Source of the DNA: Microbacterium sp. MYb66
GTDB taxonomy: Bacteria; Actinomycetota; Actinomycetes; Actinomycetales; Microbacteriaceae
Reading direction: 5' to 3'
Assembly: GCF_002979435.1 (NCBI RefSeq)
Contig: NZ_PCOV01000008.1
Span: 1-64,000, forward strand
DNA length: 64,000 bases
Shown here: piece after piece, positions 44,542 through 53,222 of the stretch
How the letters are laid out: each line of letters begins with the position of its first letter
Numbering within the stretch: position 1 is the first letter of the stretch
Translations under genes and position numbers: made by a program
The notes under the pieces: model-generated
What the model was told of the DNA's origin: nothing
The model's input: the letters and a program-made list of their open reading frames with translations, nothing else
Databases searched by the model: none

Positions 44542-45185
44542 TGGCGGCGATCGACACCGCGGTGCTGGGGGACTGGGTCTCCCGCTTCGGCACGGCCGTC
44601 ACCGAGAAGCGCGACTGGCTCACCGAACTCGACTCCGCCATCGGCGATGCCGACCACGGCGCCAACATGGCCCGCGGCATGAGCGCCGTCGCCGAGAAGC
44701 TGAGCGCGGGGACTCCCGCGACCGTCGACGACCTGCTGAAGACCGTCGGCATGACGCTGGTGAGCTCGGTGGGCGGTGCCAGCGGTCCGCTGTACGGCAC
44801 CTTCTTCCTGCGGATGGGGATGGCGGCGGGACCGGTGACCGAGCTCGACGGGCCGGGTCTCGCCGCAGCCCTGCGCGCCGGGCTCGACGGGATCGTGGCA
44901 CGGGGCAAAGCCGAAGCCGGCGACAAGACCATGTTCGACGCGATGGCTCCGGGCGTGGACGCTCTCGACGCCGCGCTCGGGGACGGGGCTTCCCTCGCCG
45001 ACGCGGTGCGGGCGGCTGCGGAGGCGGCGGCGACCGGTCGTGACGCCACGATGCCGCTCGTCGCCCGCAAGGGCAGGGCGAGCTACCTCGGTGAGCGCAG
45101 CGCAGGGCACCTCGATCCGGGTGCCGCATCGACGGCCATCCTGTTCGACACGCTCGCCGCGGCGGTCGCAGGCAGCGCCGGATGA
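44541..45185 (+). CDS. dhaL: Dihydroxyacetone kinase, ADP-binding subunit
   Basis: The 214-residue DhaL carries a tightly bound ADP that is rephosphorylated by DhaM and then phosphorylates the substrate on DhaK. The nucleotide/Mg site is visible in LDSAIGDADHGANMARG, with further motifs GGASGPLYGTFF, GDKTMFDAMAPG and KGRASYLGERSAGHLDPGA. Its stop overlaps the start of dhaM (ATGA). Confidence 0.94.
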   Translation: MAAIDTAVLGDWVSRFGTAVTEKRDWLTELDSAIGDADHGANMARGMSAVAEKLSAGTPATVDDLLKTVGMTLVSSVGGASGPLYGTFFLRMGMAAGPVTELDGPGLAAALRAGLDGIVARGKAEAGDKTMFDAMAPGVDALDAALGDGASLADAVRAAAEAAATGRDATMPLVARKGRASYLGERSAGHLDPGAASTAILFDTLAAAVAGSAG

Positions 45186-47701
45186 TCGGCATCGTCGCCG
45201 TCTCCCACAGCGCACGGCTCGGGGAGGCGGCGCTGGAGCTCGCCCTGCAGATGGTGCCCGGCGGGGGAGCGCGGGTGCAGGTCGCTGCCGGAGCGGGCGT
45301 GGATGCCGACGGCACGCCGATCCTCGGCACGGATGCCGTCGCGGTGGCATCTGCGATCGATGAGCTCGCCGCGGACTGCGACGGGATCCTGGTCCTGATG
45401 GACCTCGGCTCGGCCGTGCTCAGTGCGGAGCTCGCGCTCGAGCTGCGCGGGAGCGACGTGCCGGTGCGACTCGCCCCGGCCCCGTTCGTGGAGGGGCTCC
45501 TCGCCGCGGTGGTGTCCGCCGCGGCCGGCGGGTCACTGGATGCGGTGGCCGCGGAGGCGACCGCAGCGCTCGGGGCGAAGACCGGCCAGCTCGACGTCCC
45601 GGACGGTGATATCCCCACGACCGAGGCCGGCTCGACGGACGAGGCTCCGGGAGCGGGAGCCTCGGCGGTGGGCGAGGAGATCGTCCGTCGTGTGCGGGTG
45701 CGCAACCCCCAGGGGATCCACGCGCGCCCCGCTGCTCTGATCGCGGAAGCCTCGGCCGGCGCCGACGTGCACCTGCGGCGGCTGCCCGACGGTCCCGAGG
45801 CTCCGGCCGCGAGCCTGACCCGGCTGCTGGTGCTCGGCGCGCGGCAGGGCGATGAACTCGAGCTCACCGCGCGCGGGGCGGACTCCGCCGCGGCGCTGGA
45901 TCGATTGGCCGCTCTGTTCGACGACGGCTTCGGCGAGGGGACGAACGAGGTCGCGGAGCACGCTCGACCGGCCAGTGCGGCCGCGCCGACGCTCGAGGCT
46001 CCGGATTCCCCTCCCGGACCGATCCCGACGATCGTCTCCGGTGCGGTGCTTCGTGGGCGAGGTGTGAGCCCGGGGCGGGTCGCCGCACCCGTCGTGCACC
46101 TCGCCCCGCCGCTCCCGGAGCCGGAGGCGGGGACGATCGTCGCCGCGTCCGACCGCGATGCGGAGGTCTCCGCCATCGAATGGGCCGCCGTGGCGGTGGC
46201 CGATCAGCTGCGCACGCGCACCGCGCAGGCGACGGGCGAGGCGAGGGCGATCCTCGACGCATCGCGACTGCTGGCCTCCGATCCCGAGCTGGTCTCCGAG
46301 GCGACCGCGCTCGTCCGCGCGAAAGGACGCAACGCCGCGCGCGCCGTCTGGGAGACGGCGGCGGTCCACGAGAAGGGGCTTGCCGCCCTGGGGGGACGCA
46401 TGGCCGAGAGGGTCGCGGACATCCGTGACGTGCGCGACCGGATCATCGCGGAGATCCTCGAGGTGGACATGCCCGGAGTGCCCGAGCGCGATGAGCCGTT
46501 CGTGCTCGTCGCGACCGACCTCGCTCCCGCCGACACCGCGTCGCTCGCCGGTGGGCGCTGCGTCGCCCTCGTCACCGAGCAGGGCGGACCCACCTCGCAT
46601 ACCGCGATCATCGCGCGATCACTGGGGCTGCCCGCGGTCGTCGGGGTGTCCGGAGCGGGCGGCATCCCTGCCGGAGCGACCCTGCTCGTCGACGGCGACC
46701 GAGGAACGGTCGAGGTCGATCCGCCGGAGTCGCGCGTCTCCGAGGCGAGGGCGGCTGCCAGGATCGTGGAGTTCGACGGCACCGGAAGGCTCGCGGACGG
46801 GCACCGCGTCTCCCTGCTCGCGAACGTGGGCGGGGCATCGGATGCGGTGAACGCGGCTGCCGCGCAGGCCGAGGGTGTCGGACTCTTCCGCACCGAGTTC
46901 TGCTTCCTGGGCAGGGCGGATGCGCCGTCCGTGGAGGAGCAGACGGCGGCCTATCGCGGGGTCCTGGCCGCCTTCCCCGATCGGAAGGTCGTGGTCCGCA
47001 CGCTGGATGCGGGAAGCGACAAACCGCTCCCGTTCGCGAACGCCGACGACGAGGACAACCCGGCCCTCGGCGTGCGCGGGTTGCGGATCGCGCGCCGCCG
47101 CCCGCAGCTACTGGACGATCAGCTCCGCGCGCTCGCCCTGGCGGCCGCCGAGGAGTCGGCAGTGGTCGAGGTGATGGCGCCCATGGTCGCGACCGTCGAG
47201 GAGGCACGGGAGTTCGCCGAACGCGCGCGGGCGGCGGGGATCGCACGCGTCGGCATCATGATCGAGACGCCCGCGGCCGCATTGCTGGCCGCGGAGCTGT
47301 TCGAGGTCGTCGACTTCGTGAGCCTGGGCACCAACGATCTCGCCCAGTACACGCTCGCCGCGGATCGCCTGCTGAGTGACCTCGGCGACCTCAACGATCC
47401 CTGGCAGCCTGCCGTGCTGCGTCTCATCGGCACCGTCGGCCGGGCAGGGCGCGCGGCGGGCAAACCGGTGGGCGTCTGCGGGGAAGCGGGAGGGGATCCG
47501 TCCCTCGCCCCGGTGCTGGTCGGACTCGGCGCGACGTCTCTGTCGATGACGCCGCGGTCGCTCGGTCGGGTCGCGGAAGCGCTCGCCGGCGTGAGTGAGG
47601 CGGAATGCCGTCGGGCGGCGGAAGCCGTCCTGGCTGCAGGCACCGTCGCGGACGCCAGGGCGGCCGCATCCTCGGTCCTCGGCGCCACGGAAGTCCGCTG
47701 A
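45182..47701 (+). CDS. dhaM: DhaM phosphotransferase fused to HPr and complete Enzyme I
   Basis: An 839-residue chain that can carry phosphate from PEP to DhaL. Residues 1-135 are the mannose-type EIIA domain (phospho-H9 in VSHSARLGE). Residues about 163-255 are HPr (phospho-H180 in NPQGIHARPAA). From about 285 comes Enzyme I: phospho-H473 in GGPTSHTAII, then a full PEP-binding barrel (GVGLFRTEF 566-574, VMAPM, TNDLAQYTLAADR) and active-site C766 in GVCGEAGGD. E. coli DhaM stops within the N-terminal part of EI; here all EI parts are present, so the protein may work without the general PTS enzymes. Confidence 0.92.
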   Translation: MIGIVAVSHSARLGEAALELALQMVPGGGARVQVAAGAGVDADGTPILGTDAVAVASAIDELAADCDGILVLMDLGSAVLSAELALELRGSDVPVRLAPAPFVEGLLAAVVSAAAGGSLDAVAAEATAALGAKTGQLDVPDGDIPTTEAGSTDEAPGAGASAVGEEIVRRVRVRNPQGIHARPAALIAEASAGADVHLRRLPDGPEAPAASLTRLLVLGARQGDELELTARGADSAAALDRLAALFDDGFGEGTNEVAEHARPASAAAPTLEAPDSPPGPIPTIVSGAVLRGRGVSPGRVAAPVVHLAPPLPEPEAGTIVAASDRDAEVSAIEWAAVAVADQLRTRTAQATGEARAILDASRLLASDPELVSEATALVRAKGRNAARAVWETAAVHEKGLAALGGRMAERVADIRDVRDRIIAEILEVDMPGVPERDEPFVLVATDLAPADTASLAGGRCVALVTEQGGPTSHTAIIARSLGLPAVVGVSGAGGIPAGATLLVDGDRGTVEVDPPESRVSEARAAARIVEFDGTGRLADGHRVSLLANVGGASDAVNAAAAQAEGVGLFRTEFCFLGRADAPSVEEQTAAYRGVLAAFPDRKVVVRTLDAGSDKPLPFANADDEDNPALGVRGLRIARRRPQLLDDQLRALALAAAEESAVVEVMAPMVATVEEAREFAERARAAGIARVGIMIETPAAALLAAELFEVVDFVSLGTNDLAQYTLAADRLLSDLGDLNDPWQPAVLRLIGTVGRAGRAAGKPVGVCGEAGGDPSLAPVLVGLGATSLSMTPRSLGRVAEALAGVSEAECRRAAEAVLAAGTVADARAAASSVLGATEVR

Positions 47702-47765
47702 TCCCGGTTCATATGCGTTGAGCGGCATGTTCCGCGTCTCGTTCTGATATCGACCGTCGTCCGGT

Positions 47766-47805
47766 CCTCCGTCGAGTCCGCGCCGCACCGTAGGCTCGAC
47801 GGAGG
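47766..47805. terminator. Hairpin downstream of the dha operon
   Basis: An 11-bp perfect inverted repeat, CCTCCGTCGAG at 47766-47776 and CTCGACGGAGG at 47795-47805, with an 18-nt loop, lies 65 bases after the dhaM stop and 42 before the next gene. No T-run follows, so it could be a terminator or a leader structure for the lipoprotein gene. Confidence 0.45.
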
Positions 47806-47846
47806 GGGAGCGCTGTCACTCAGCGCCACGGCGAACCGGAGGAAAC

Positions 47847-49124
47847 ATGTCGCAGTCGAGTTCGTGGATGAAGCGCCTGATCGGCATCGCGGCCATCGGC
47901 GCCGTGGTGACCCTGTCGGCGTGCGCGCCGGAGCCGCAGCCCAGTCCCACGCCGACGGGCGCCCCGGAGACCCCCGGGACGTATACCGGACCCGTGGCGT
48001 TCATCGGAGACGAGTTGGACTGGTTCCTGCTCACACCCGAAGAGATCGCGAGTACGCTGCCCGACGTCGGCGACGTGAGCGCGCCGAGCTCATCGCTCGT
48101 GCAGATCTCCGACGGCGGCGGCTACGACGCGGTCCCCTCGATCTGCTTCGCGCTCACGTCCGAGCCGTCGCTGGGGTCGATCGGGTCACGCACGGTCAGC
48201 TGGACCGGTTCCGCCGCGGAGGAGCAGGACGGGGGACTCAACGTGCTCCAGTTCGCGGACGAGGACACCGCGAAGGCGCGGATGGACCAGTACATCCGCG
48301 CAGCCGAGGAGTGCGGCGAGTTCACCTACGGGGGGCCGTCGTCCTTCGAGTCCACGGTTGTGGAGGGCGACGACGGAGTCCGGGTGATCGCCGGCTCCCT
48401 GGTCCTCACCTACCCCGGGGGCGGTCACAGCCTCTACAAGAGCTTCTCCTCGGTCGGCAACGTCATCGTCGAGATGTGGCAGCCGTTCGCGGGGGATCCT
48501 GCTTTCGACTCCGAGGCGACAGCCGCCCTGCTGCGCGACCGCGCGAGCGAGGCGAAGGGGAAGCTGATCGAGGAGCTGACCGCGAACCCGCCCGCGCCCG
48601 CCGAGACTCCAGCGCCGGCGGATCCGGCCGCGGCCTGGAGCACGTGGGAGATCACGGACTCCGGCATCGGACCTGTGCTGCTCGGCGTCGAGTCGACGGA
48701 GGCGATCGCTTCCGTTCCCGGCGCGGAGATCGAGGAACCCGCATGGGAGGGCGGACCGACCCGGTTGGTCGCCCCCGACGGTTCGGCATCGGTCCTGATC
48801 TGGCCGCAGGAGGAGGGAACGGTCGTCGCGGCCGTGTCCGTCGGAACCGCGAACGTCGTCGGCGATCGGAACGAGGACGGTGCCGCGCTTCCCTCCGCAG
48901 CCGGCGTGAAGGTCGGCGACCCGGTCGCGGCCGCCGTCGCCGCGTTCCCCGAGGGGACGTCGATCCAGATCGTGTCGTCGGGCGAGGACTTCTACCGATG
49001 GTCCACGCGCGAGGGCGTCTCGCTGAGCTTCCGGACCGACCGCGATGCGACCGAGGAAGGGGCCGTGATCATCGGGATCAAGGTCGACGATGCGACTCTC
49101 GCGAAGCGGTTCTCCTACGAGTGA
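47847..49124 (+). CDS. Uncharacterised lipoprotein
   Basis: A 425-residue secreted lipoprotein of unknown function. The signal peptide (KRLIGIAAIGAVVTLSAC) ends in an LSAC lipobox, lipidated at C26, followed by a Pro/Thr-rich spacer. The mature part appears to have two modules joined by a Pro/Ala-rich linker near 250-265. The first contains two cysteines (SICFALTS, AEECGEF) that could form a disulphide. The second resembles small beta-rich domains, with no catalytic motif. It may act in the cell envelope; no neighbour explains it. Confidence 0.65.
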   Translation: MSQSSSWMKRLIGIAAIGAVVTLSACAPEPQPSPTPTGAPETPGTYTGPVAFIGDELDWFLLTPEEIASTLPDVGDVSAPSSSLVQISDGGGYDAVPSICFALTSEPSLGSIGSRTVSWTGSAAEEQDGGLNVLQFADEDTAKARMDQYIRAAEECGEFTYGGPSSFESTVVEGDDGVRVIAGSLVLTYPGGGHSLYKSFSSVGNVIVEMWQPFAGDPAFDSEATAALLRDRASEAKGKLIEELTANPPAPAETPAPADPAAAWSTWEITDSGIGPVLLGVESTEAIASVPGAEIEEPAWEGGPTRLVAPDGSASVLIWPQEEGTVVAAVSVGTANVVGDRNEDGAALPSAAGVKVGDPVAAAVAAFPEGTSIQIVSSGEDFYRWSTREGVSLSFRTDRDATEEGAVIIGIKVDDATLAKRFSYE

Positions 49125-49529
49125 TCAGGGTGCGGTGCGGGTGGTCGCGACCGAGCGTCCGCGGAACTCCGCGACCGTGTCACCCGCTTCGTCGGTGACG
49201 GTCACGTCGTAGAGGCCGGTGCGTCCACGGACGATGCGCCGCGTCGCTGTGGCCGTCAGCGTCTGTCCGGCCGTGGTCGACTTCAGGAAGGTGATGTCGG
49301 CTCCCGCTGCGACGGTCACGCGGTCGTCCTCGTTGCAGGCGAGCGCGAACGCCGTGTCGGCGAGCGCGAAGACGAGACCGCCGTGCGTGATCGCGAAGCC
49401 GTTCAGCATGTCGTCCCGCACGCGCATCGTCACGACGGCGTGGCCGGGTTCGTCCTGCTCCACCACCATGCCCAGCGCGGCGGAAGCACGGTCCCGCCGC
49501 ATCATCTCCCTCACGTTGCTGCCGGTCAT
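49125..49529 (-). CDS. paaI: Phenylacetic acid degradation thioesterase PaaI
   Basis: A 134-residue hotdog-fold acyl-CoA thioesterase (ITHGGLVFALADTAFALACN with the HGG motif, VAAGADITFLKSTTAGQTL). PaaI clears dead-end phenylacetyl-CoA derivatives and so protects the CoA pool. It is the last gene of the eight-gene operon and overlaps paaZ by 4 bases. Confidence 0.92.
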   Translation of the reverse strand: MTGSNVREMMRRDRASAALGMVVEQDEPGHAVVTMRVRDDMLNGFAITHGGLVFALADTAFALACNEDDRVTVAAGADITFLKSTTAGQTLTATATRRIVRGRTGLYDVTVTDEAGDTVAEFRGRSVATTRTAP

Positions 49530-51607
49530 GCCGGCACCGGTGCGGCGAGCGGCTCCTTCGTCACCAGCGTGAGGACGTCGTAGGTGGCGACGGTCTCGTC
49601 GTCCTGGTTGCGGATGACGGCATCCCACCGCACCTCGCCGTACTCGTCCGTCTCCCGCGGCGTGATCTGCTTCGCGGTGAGCTCGACGCGGATGCGGTCG
49701 CCGGGAGAGACCGGCGTGACGAACCGCAGGTTCTCGAGGCCGTAGTTCGCGAGGACCGGCCCGGGCTCCGGGTCGACGAAGAGGCCGGCAGCCCACGACA
49801 CCAGCAGGTATCCGTGCGCCACACGCCCGGGGAAGAACGGGTTCGCCGCGGCGGCCTCCTCGTTCATGTGCGCATAGAAGGTGTCACCCGTGAAGTGCGC
49901 GAACGTCTCGATGTCGTCGAGCGTCACCTCCCGCGAGGCCGACGCGATCTGGTCGCCGATGCGCAGCTCCGCCAGGGACTTGCGGAACGGATGCCGCCCC
50001 TCGCTGTGCGCCGCCGCCCCCGCGTGCCAGATGCCGGTGAGTGCCGTGAGCATCTGCGGCGATCCCTGCACGGCCGTGCGCTGCATGTGGTGCAGTACGG
50101 CCCGGATGCCGCCGAGCTCTTCGCCGCCGCCCGCGCGTCCCGGTCCGCCGTGGACGAGGTTCGGCAGCGGAGAGCCGTGACCGGTCGAGGAGCGGGCGTC
50201 GTCGCGGTCGAGCAGCAGCATCCGTCCGTTGAACGGAGCGATGCGGGTCGCGAGGTCGACCGCCTGCACCGGGTCGTGCGTCGCGATGCTGGTCACGAGC
50301 GAGCCGCCGCCGCGCCCGACGAGGGCCGCCGCATCCGCGGTCGTGTCATAGGTGAGGAGCGAGGCGACGGGGCCGAAGGCCTCGACCGCGTGCACCGCGT
50401 CGGTCTGCGGATCGTCGAAGCGCAGCAGCACGGGGGCGACGAACGCGCCCTTCTCCGAGGTGCCGGTGCCGCCGTCGGCGAGGCGGACCTCCGGGGCGTC
50501 CGTCGAGCCGACGACGAGTCGTCCGCCGGCATCCTGCAGCACGCGCACCTGGCGCAGCACCTCGTCGCGCTGCGCGGTCGAGGCGAGCGGACCCATGGTC
50601 ACGCCCTCCGCACGGGGGTCGCCCAGCACGGTCTTCTCCGCGATGCGCGCGCGGACGGCGTCGACCACGGCATCCGCGGACGCGGTGGGGACGATCGCCC
50701 GTCGGATGGCGGTGCATTTCTGCCCGGCCTTGGTCGTCATCTCGGAGACCAGCTGACGCACGTACGCGTCGAACTCCGGGGTCCCGGCGACGGCGTCGGT
50801 GCCGAGCACGGAGGCGTTGATCGAGTCGGTCTCGGCGGTGAAGCGCACGCCGCCGGTCTGCACCGCCGGATGAGCTTTCAGGCTCTCCGCGGTCGATGCG
50901 CTGCCGGTGAAGCCGACGATGTCGCCCAACCGCAGGTGCTCGAACAGCGTCGGGACGCTGCCGCTGACCAGTTGGAGCGACCCCTCCGGCAGCAGGCCGG
51001 ACTCGACGAGGATCCGCACCATCGCCTCGGCGAGGTAGCCGGTGGGGGTCGCGGGCTTCACGAGCGTGGGCATGCCGGCGAGGAACGCCGGGGCGAGCTT
51101 CTCGAGGGAGCCCCACACCGGGAAGTTGAACGCGTTGATCTGCACTGCGGCGCCCGGGAGAGTCGTGTACACGTGGCGACCCAGGAACGTGCCGTCCTTC
51201 GACAGCGGCTCGACCGGTCCGTCGACGTGCACGGTGCTGTTGGGGAGCTCGCGGCGGCCCTTGCCGGAGTAGGAGAACAGCACGCCGATGCCGCCGTCGA
51301 TGTCGACCCAGGAGTCGGCCTTCGTGGCGCCGGTGCGGGCGGAGAGCGCGTACAGCTCGTCTTTGCGCTCGGTCAGTGCGAGCGCGAACTGCTTGAGCAG
51401 CACGGCCCGCTGGTGGAAGGTGAGTGCGCGGAGGCTCGTCTGTCCGACGGTGCGTGCATATTCCAAGGCGGAGCCGAGGTCGAGGCCGTCGGTGCTGACC
51501 CGCGTCACGATCTCGCCGGTCGAGGCATCGCGCACCTCCGTGGCGGCAGCGGTCGTGGCCGGCGTCCACCAGGCGCCCTCGACGTAGCTCGGCAGGTAGT
51601 CGGTCAT
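49526..51607 (-). CDS. paaZ: Bifunctional oxepin-CoA hydrolase / 3-oxo-5,6-dehydrosuberyl-CoA semialdehyde dehydrogenase
   Basis: Opens the oxepin ring of the phenylacetate pathway and oxidises the aldehyde formed. The 693-residue protein has an N-terminal ALDH domain (about 1-525; INAFNFPVWG, FTGSAST, nucleophile in AGQKCTAIRR) and a C-terminal MaoC-type hydratase domain (about 545-690; FTGDTFYAHMNEEAA, FFPGRVAHGYLLVSWAAGLF). Length and order match E. coli PaaZ. The start overlaps the 3-hydroxyacyl-CoA dehydrogenase gene by 4 bases. Confidence 0.95.
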   Translation of the reverse strand: MTDYLPSYVEGAWWTPATTAAATEVRDASTGEIVTRVSTDGLDLGSALEYARTVGQTSLRALTFHQRAVLLKQFALALTERKDELYALSARTGATKADSWVDIDGGIGVLFSYSGKGRRELPNSTVHVDGPVEPLSKDGTFLGRHVYTTLPGAAVQINAFNFPVWGSLEKLAPAFLAGMPTLVKPATPTGYLAEAMVRILVESGLLPEGSLQLVSGSVPTLFEHLRLGDIVGFTGSASTAESLKAHPAVQTGGVRFTAETDSINASVLGTDAVAGTPEFDAYVRQLVSEMTTKAGQKCTAIRRAIVPTASADAVVDAVRARIAEKTVLGDPRAEGVTMGPLASTAQRDEVLRQVRVLQDAGGRLVVGSTDAPEVRLADGGTGTSEKGAFVAPVLLRFDDPQTDAVHAVEAFGPVASLLTYDTTADAAALVGRGGGSLVTSIATHDPVQAVDLATRIAPFNGRMLLLDRDDARSSTGHGSPLPNLVHGGPGRAGGGEELGGIRAVLHHMQRTAVQGSPQMLTALTGIWHAGAAAHSEGRHPFRKSLAELRIGDQIASASREVTLDDIETFAHFTGDTFYAHMNEEAAAANPFFPGRVAHGYLLVSWAAGLFVDPEPGPVLANYGLENLRFVTPVSPGDRIRVELTAKQITPRETDEYGEVRWDAVIRNQDDETVATYDVLTLVTKEPLAAPVPA

Positions 51608-52491
51608 CGTGTCTCCTCGTTCCATCGGTAGAAGCCTTCGCCGCTCTTGCGGCCGAGTTTCCCGTCGGCGACCATCGCGCGCAGGAGCGCTGGCGGCTCG
51701 AACCGCGCTCCCAGCGTCGCGGCGAGTTCTTCGGCGATCCCGAGGCGCACATCCAGGCCGACGATGTCGGTGGTGCGCAGCGGACCGACCGGATGCCGGT
51801 AGCCGAGAGTCATCGCGGTGTCGATGTCGGCCGCGCTCGCCACGCCTTCCTCGAGCATCCGGATCGCCTCGAGACCGAGCATCACCCCGAGGCGCGAAGA
51901 CGCGAAACCGGGGGAGTCGCGCACCACGATCGCAGCTTTGTCGAGCGCCTGAACCCATGATCGCGCCTGTGCCACGACGGTGTCGTCGGTGCGGGCCCCG
52001 CGGACGATCTCGACGAGCGCCGATGCGGGCACCGGGTTGAAGAAGTGGAGTCCGAGGAAGCACTCGGGCCGCGTGCGGTCGGTGGCCAGGTCGTCGATCG
52101 AGATCGAGGAGGTGTTCGAGGCGAGCACGGCACCGGCGTGCATCGCGGCCTCGGCGCGGCCGAGGGCGTGTTCCTTGAGGGCGCGGTCCTCCGGGACCGC
52201 TTCGACGACCAGGTCGCAGTCCTCGAAGGCGGCGATGTCGATACCGCAGTCGAAGCCGTCGCGCAGCGGCACCGCCTCGAGCGACGGGTCGCGTTCGAGG
52301 GAGCGGCGGATGCTGTCGCCGAGCCGTTCCGCGGCATCCCGCGCGGCCGTGTGGTCGCGCTCCACGACGCTGACGCGAGAGCCGGCGAGGAGGAAGGCGT
52401 GCGCGATTCCCGCTCCCATGCGCCCGCCGCCGAGCACGCCGACGCGAGCGGGCGGAGCGGAGGCCGGGGTGGTCGAGGGGGTCTCGTTCAT
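51604..52491 (-). CDS. 3-hydroxyacyl-CoA dehydrogenase (PaaH-like)
   Basis: A 295-residue NAD-dependent dehydrogenase with the Rossmann motif GVLGGGRMGAGIAHAFLLAG, the catalytic histidine in GLHFFNPVPASALVEIV, DSPGFASSRLGV and the C-terminal GRKSGEGFYRW. In this operon it most likely oxidises 3-hydroxyadipyl-CoA to 3-oxoadipyl-CoA, the PaaH step. It overlaps both neighbours by 4 bases. It is a short HADH without a fused hydratase domain. Confidence 0.9.
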   Translation of the reverse strand: MNETPSTTPASAPPARVGVLGGGRMGAGIAHAFLLAGSRVSVVERDHTAARDAAERLGDSIRRSLERDPSLEAVPLRDGFDCGIDIAAFEDCDLVVEAVPEDRALKEHALGRAEAAMHAGAVLASNTSSISIDDLATDRTRPECFLGLHFFNPVPASALVEIVRGARTDDTVVAQARSWVQALDKAAIVVRDSPGFASSRLGVMLGLEAIRMLEEGVASAADIDTAMTLGYRHPVGPLRTTDIVGLDVRLGIAEELAATLGARFEPPALLRAMVADGKLGRKSGEGFYRWNEETR

Positions 52492-53222
52492 CGGCGCGCC
52501 TTCTTCTCCAGGAACTCGGTCATGCGGCGGTGCTTCTCGGGCGACTCGAACAGTTCCGCCTGCAGCTCGAGCTCGATGGCGGGATGCTCGGATCCGGGCG
52601 CGCGCAGCGCGCGCTTGGTGTGCCGAGTGGCGAGGTCGTCGTTCGCCGCGATGCGATCGGCGAGTGCGTGTGCGGCATCGAGCAGGTCGTCCGGCGGATA
52701 GAGCGCGGACACCAGTCCCCAGCTCAGTGCTTCCTCCGCGGCGAGGATGCGTCCGGTGAGCAGCAGCTCGCTCGCCCTGGCGGCTCCGACGATCTCGGGC
52801 AGTCGCCAGGTCGCGCCGGCCGCAGCCATGATGCCCAGGCCCGTCTCGGGGTTCCCGATCCTCAGCGCGGGCGTGCCGATGCGGATGTCGGCCGCGTAGG
52901 CGAGTTCCGCGCCGCCGCCGAGGGCCCAGCCGTCGAGAGCCGCGATCACGGGCATCGGCAGTTCGTTGATGCGGACGAAAGCCATCGCGTTGATGCCGCG
53001 CCGGGCGTCCTCGGCCGTACGGTCGCGGAGCTGCGCGATATCCGCGCCGGCGGCGAAGACTCCGTCCGTGCCCGTGAGGATGAGGACGCGGGGGTGCTGT
53101 TCCAGAGACGCGCACAGCTCGTGCAGTGCGTCGATGGTCTCCTGATCGATGGCGTTGCGCTTCTCAGGGCGGTCCAGGGCGGCCACGACCCGGTCGTCGC
53201 GCTCCTCGATGTGGAGCGTCAT
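52488..53222 (-). CDS. Enoyl-CoA hydratase (PaaF-like)
   Basis: A 244-residue crotonase: LDRPEKRNAIDQETI, AAGADIAQLRD oxyanion segment, LDGWALGGGAELAYAADIRI and the GIMAAAGATWRLPEIVG segment where the hydratase glutamates usually lie. In the second paa cluster it fits 2,3-dehydroadipyl-CoA hydration (PaaF). The first catalytic glutamate is present in GGGAELA; the second position is less clear, so an isomerase-like activity cannot be excluded. Confidence 0.85.
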   Translation of the reverse strand: MTLHIEERDDRVVAALDRPEKRNAIDQETIDALHELCASLEQHPRVLILTGTDGVFAAGADIAQLRDRTAEDARRGINAMAFVRINELPMPVIAALDGWALGGGAELAYAADIRIGTPALRIGNPETGLGIMAAAGATWRLPEIVGAARASELLLTGRILAAEEALSWGLVSALYPPDDLLDAAHALADRIAANDDLATRHTKRALRAPGSEHPAIELELQAELFESPEKHRRMTEFLEKKARR

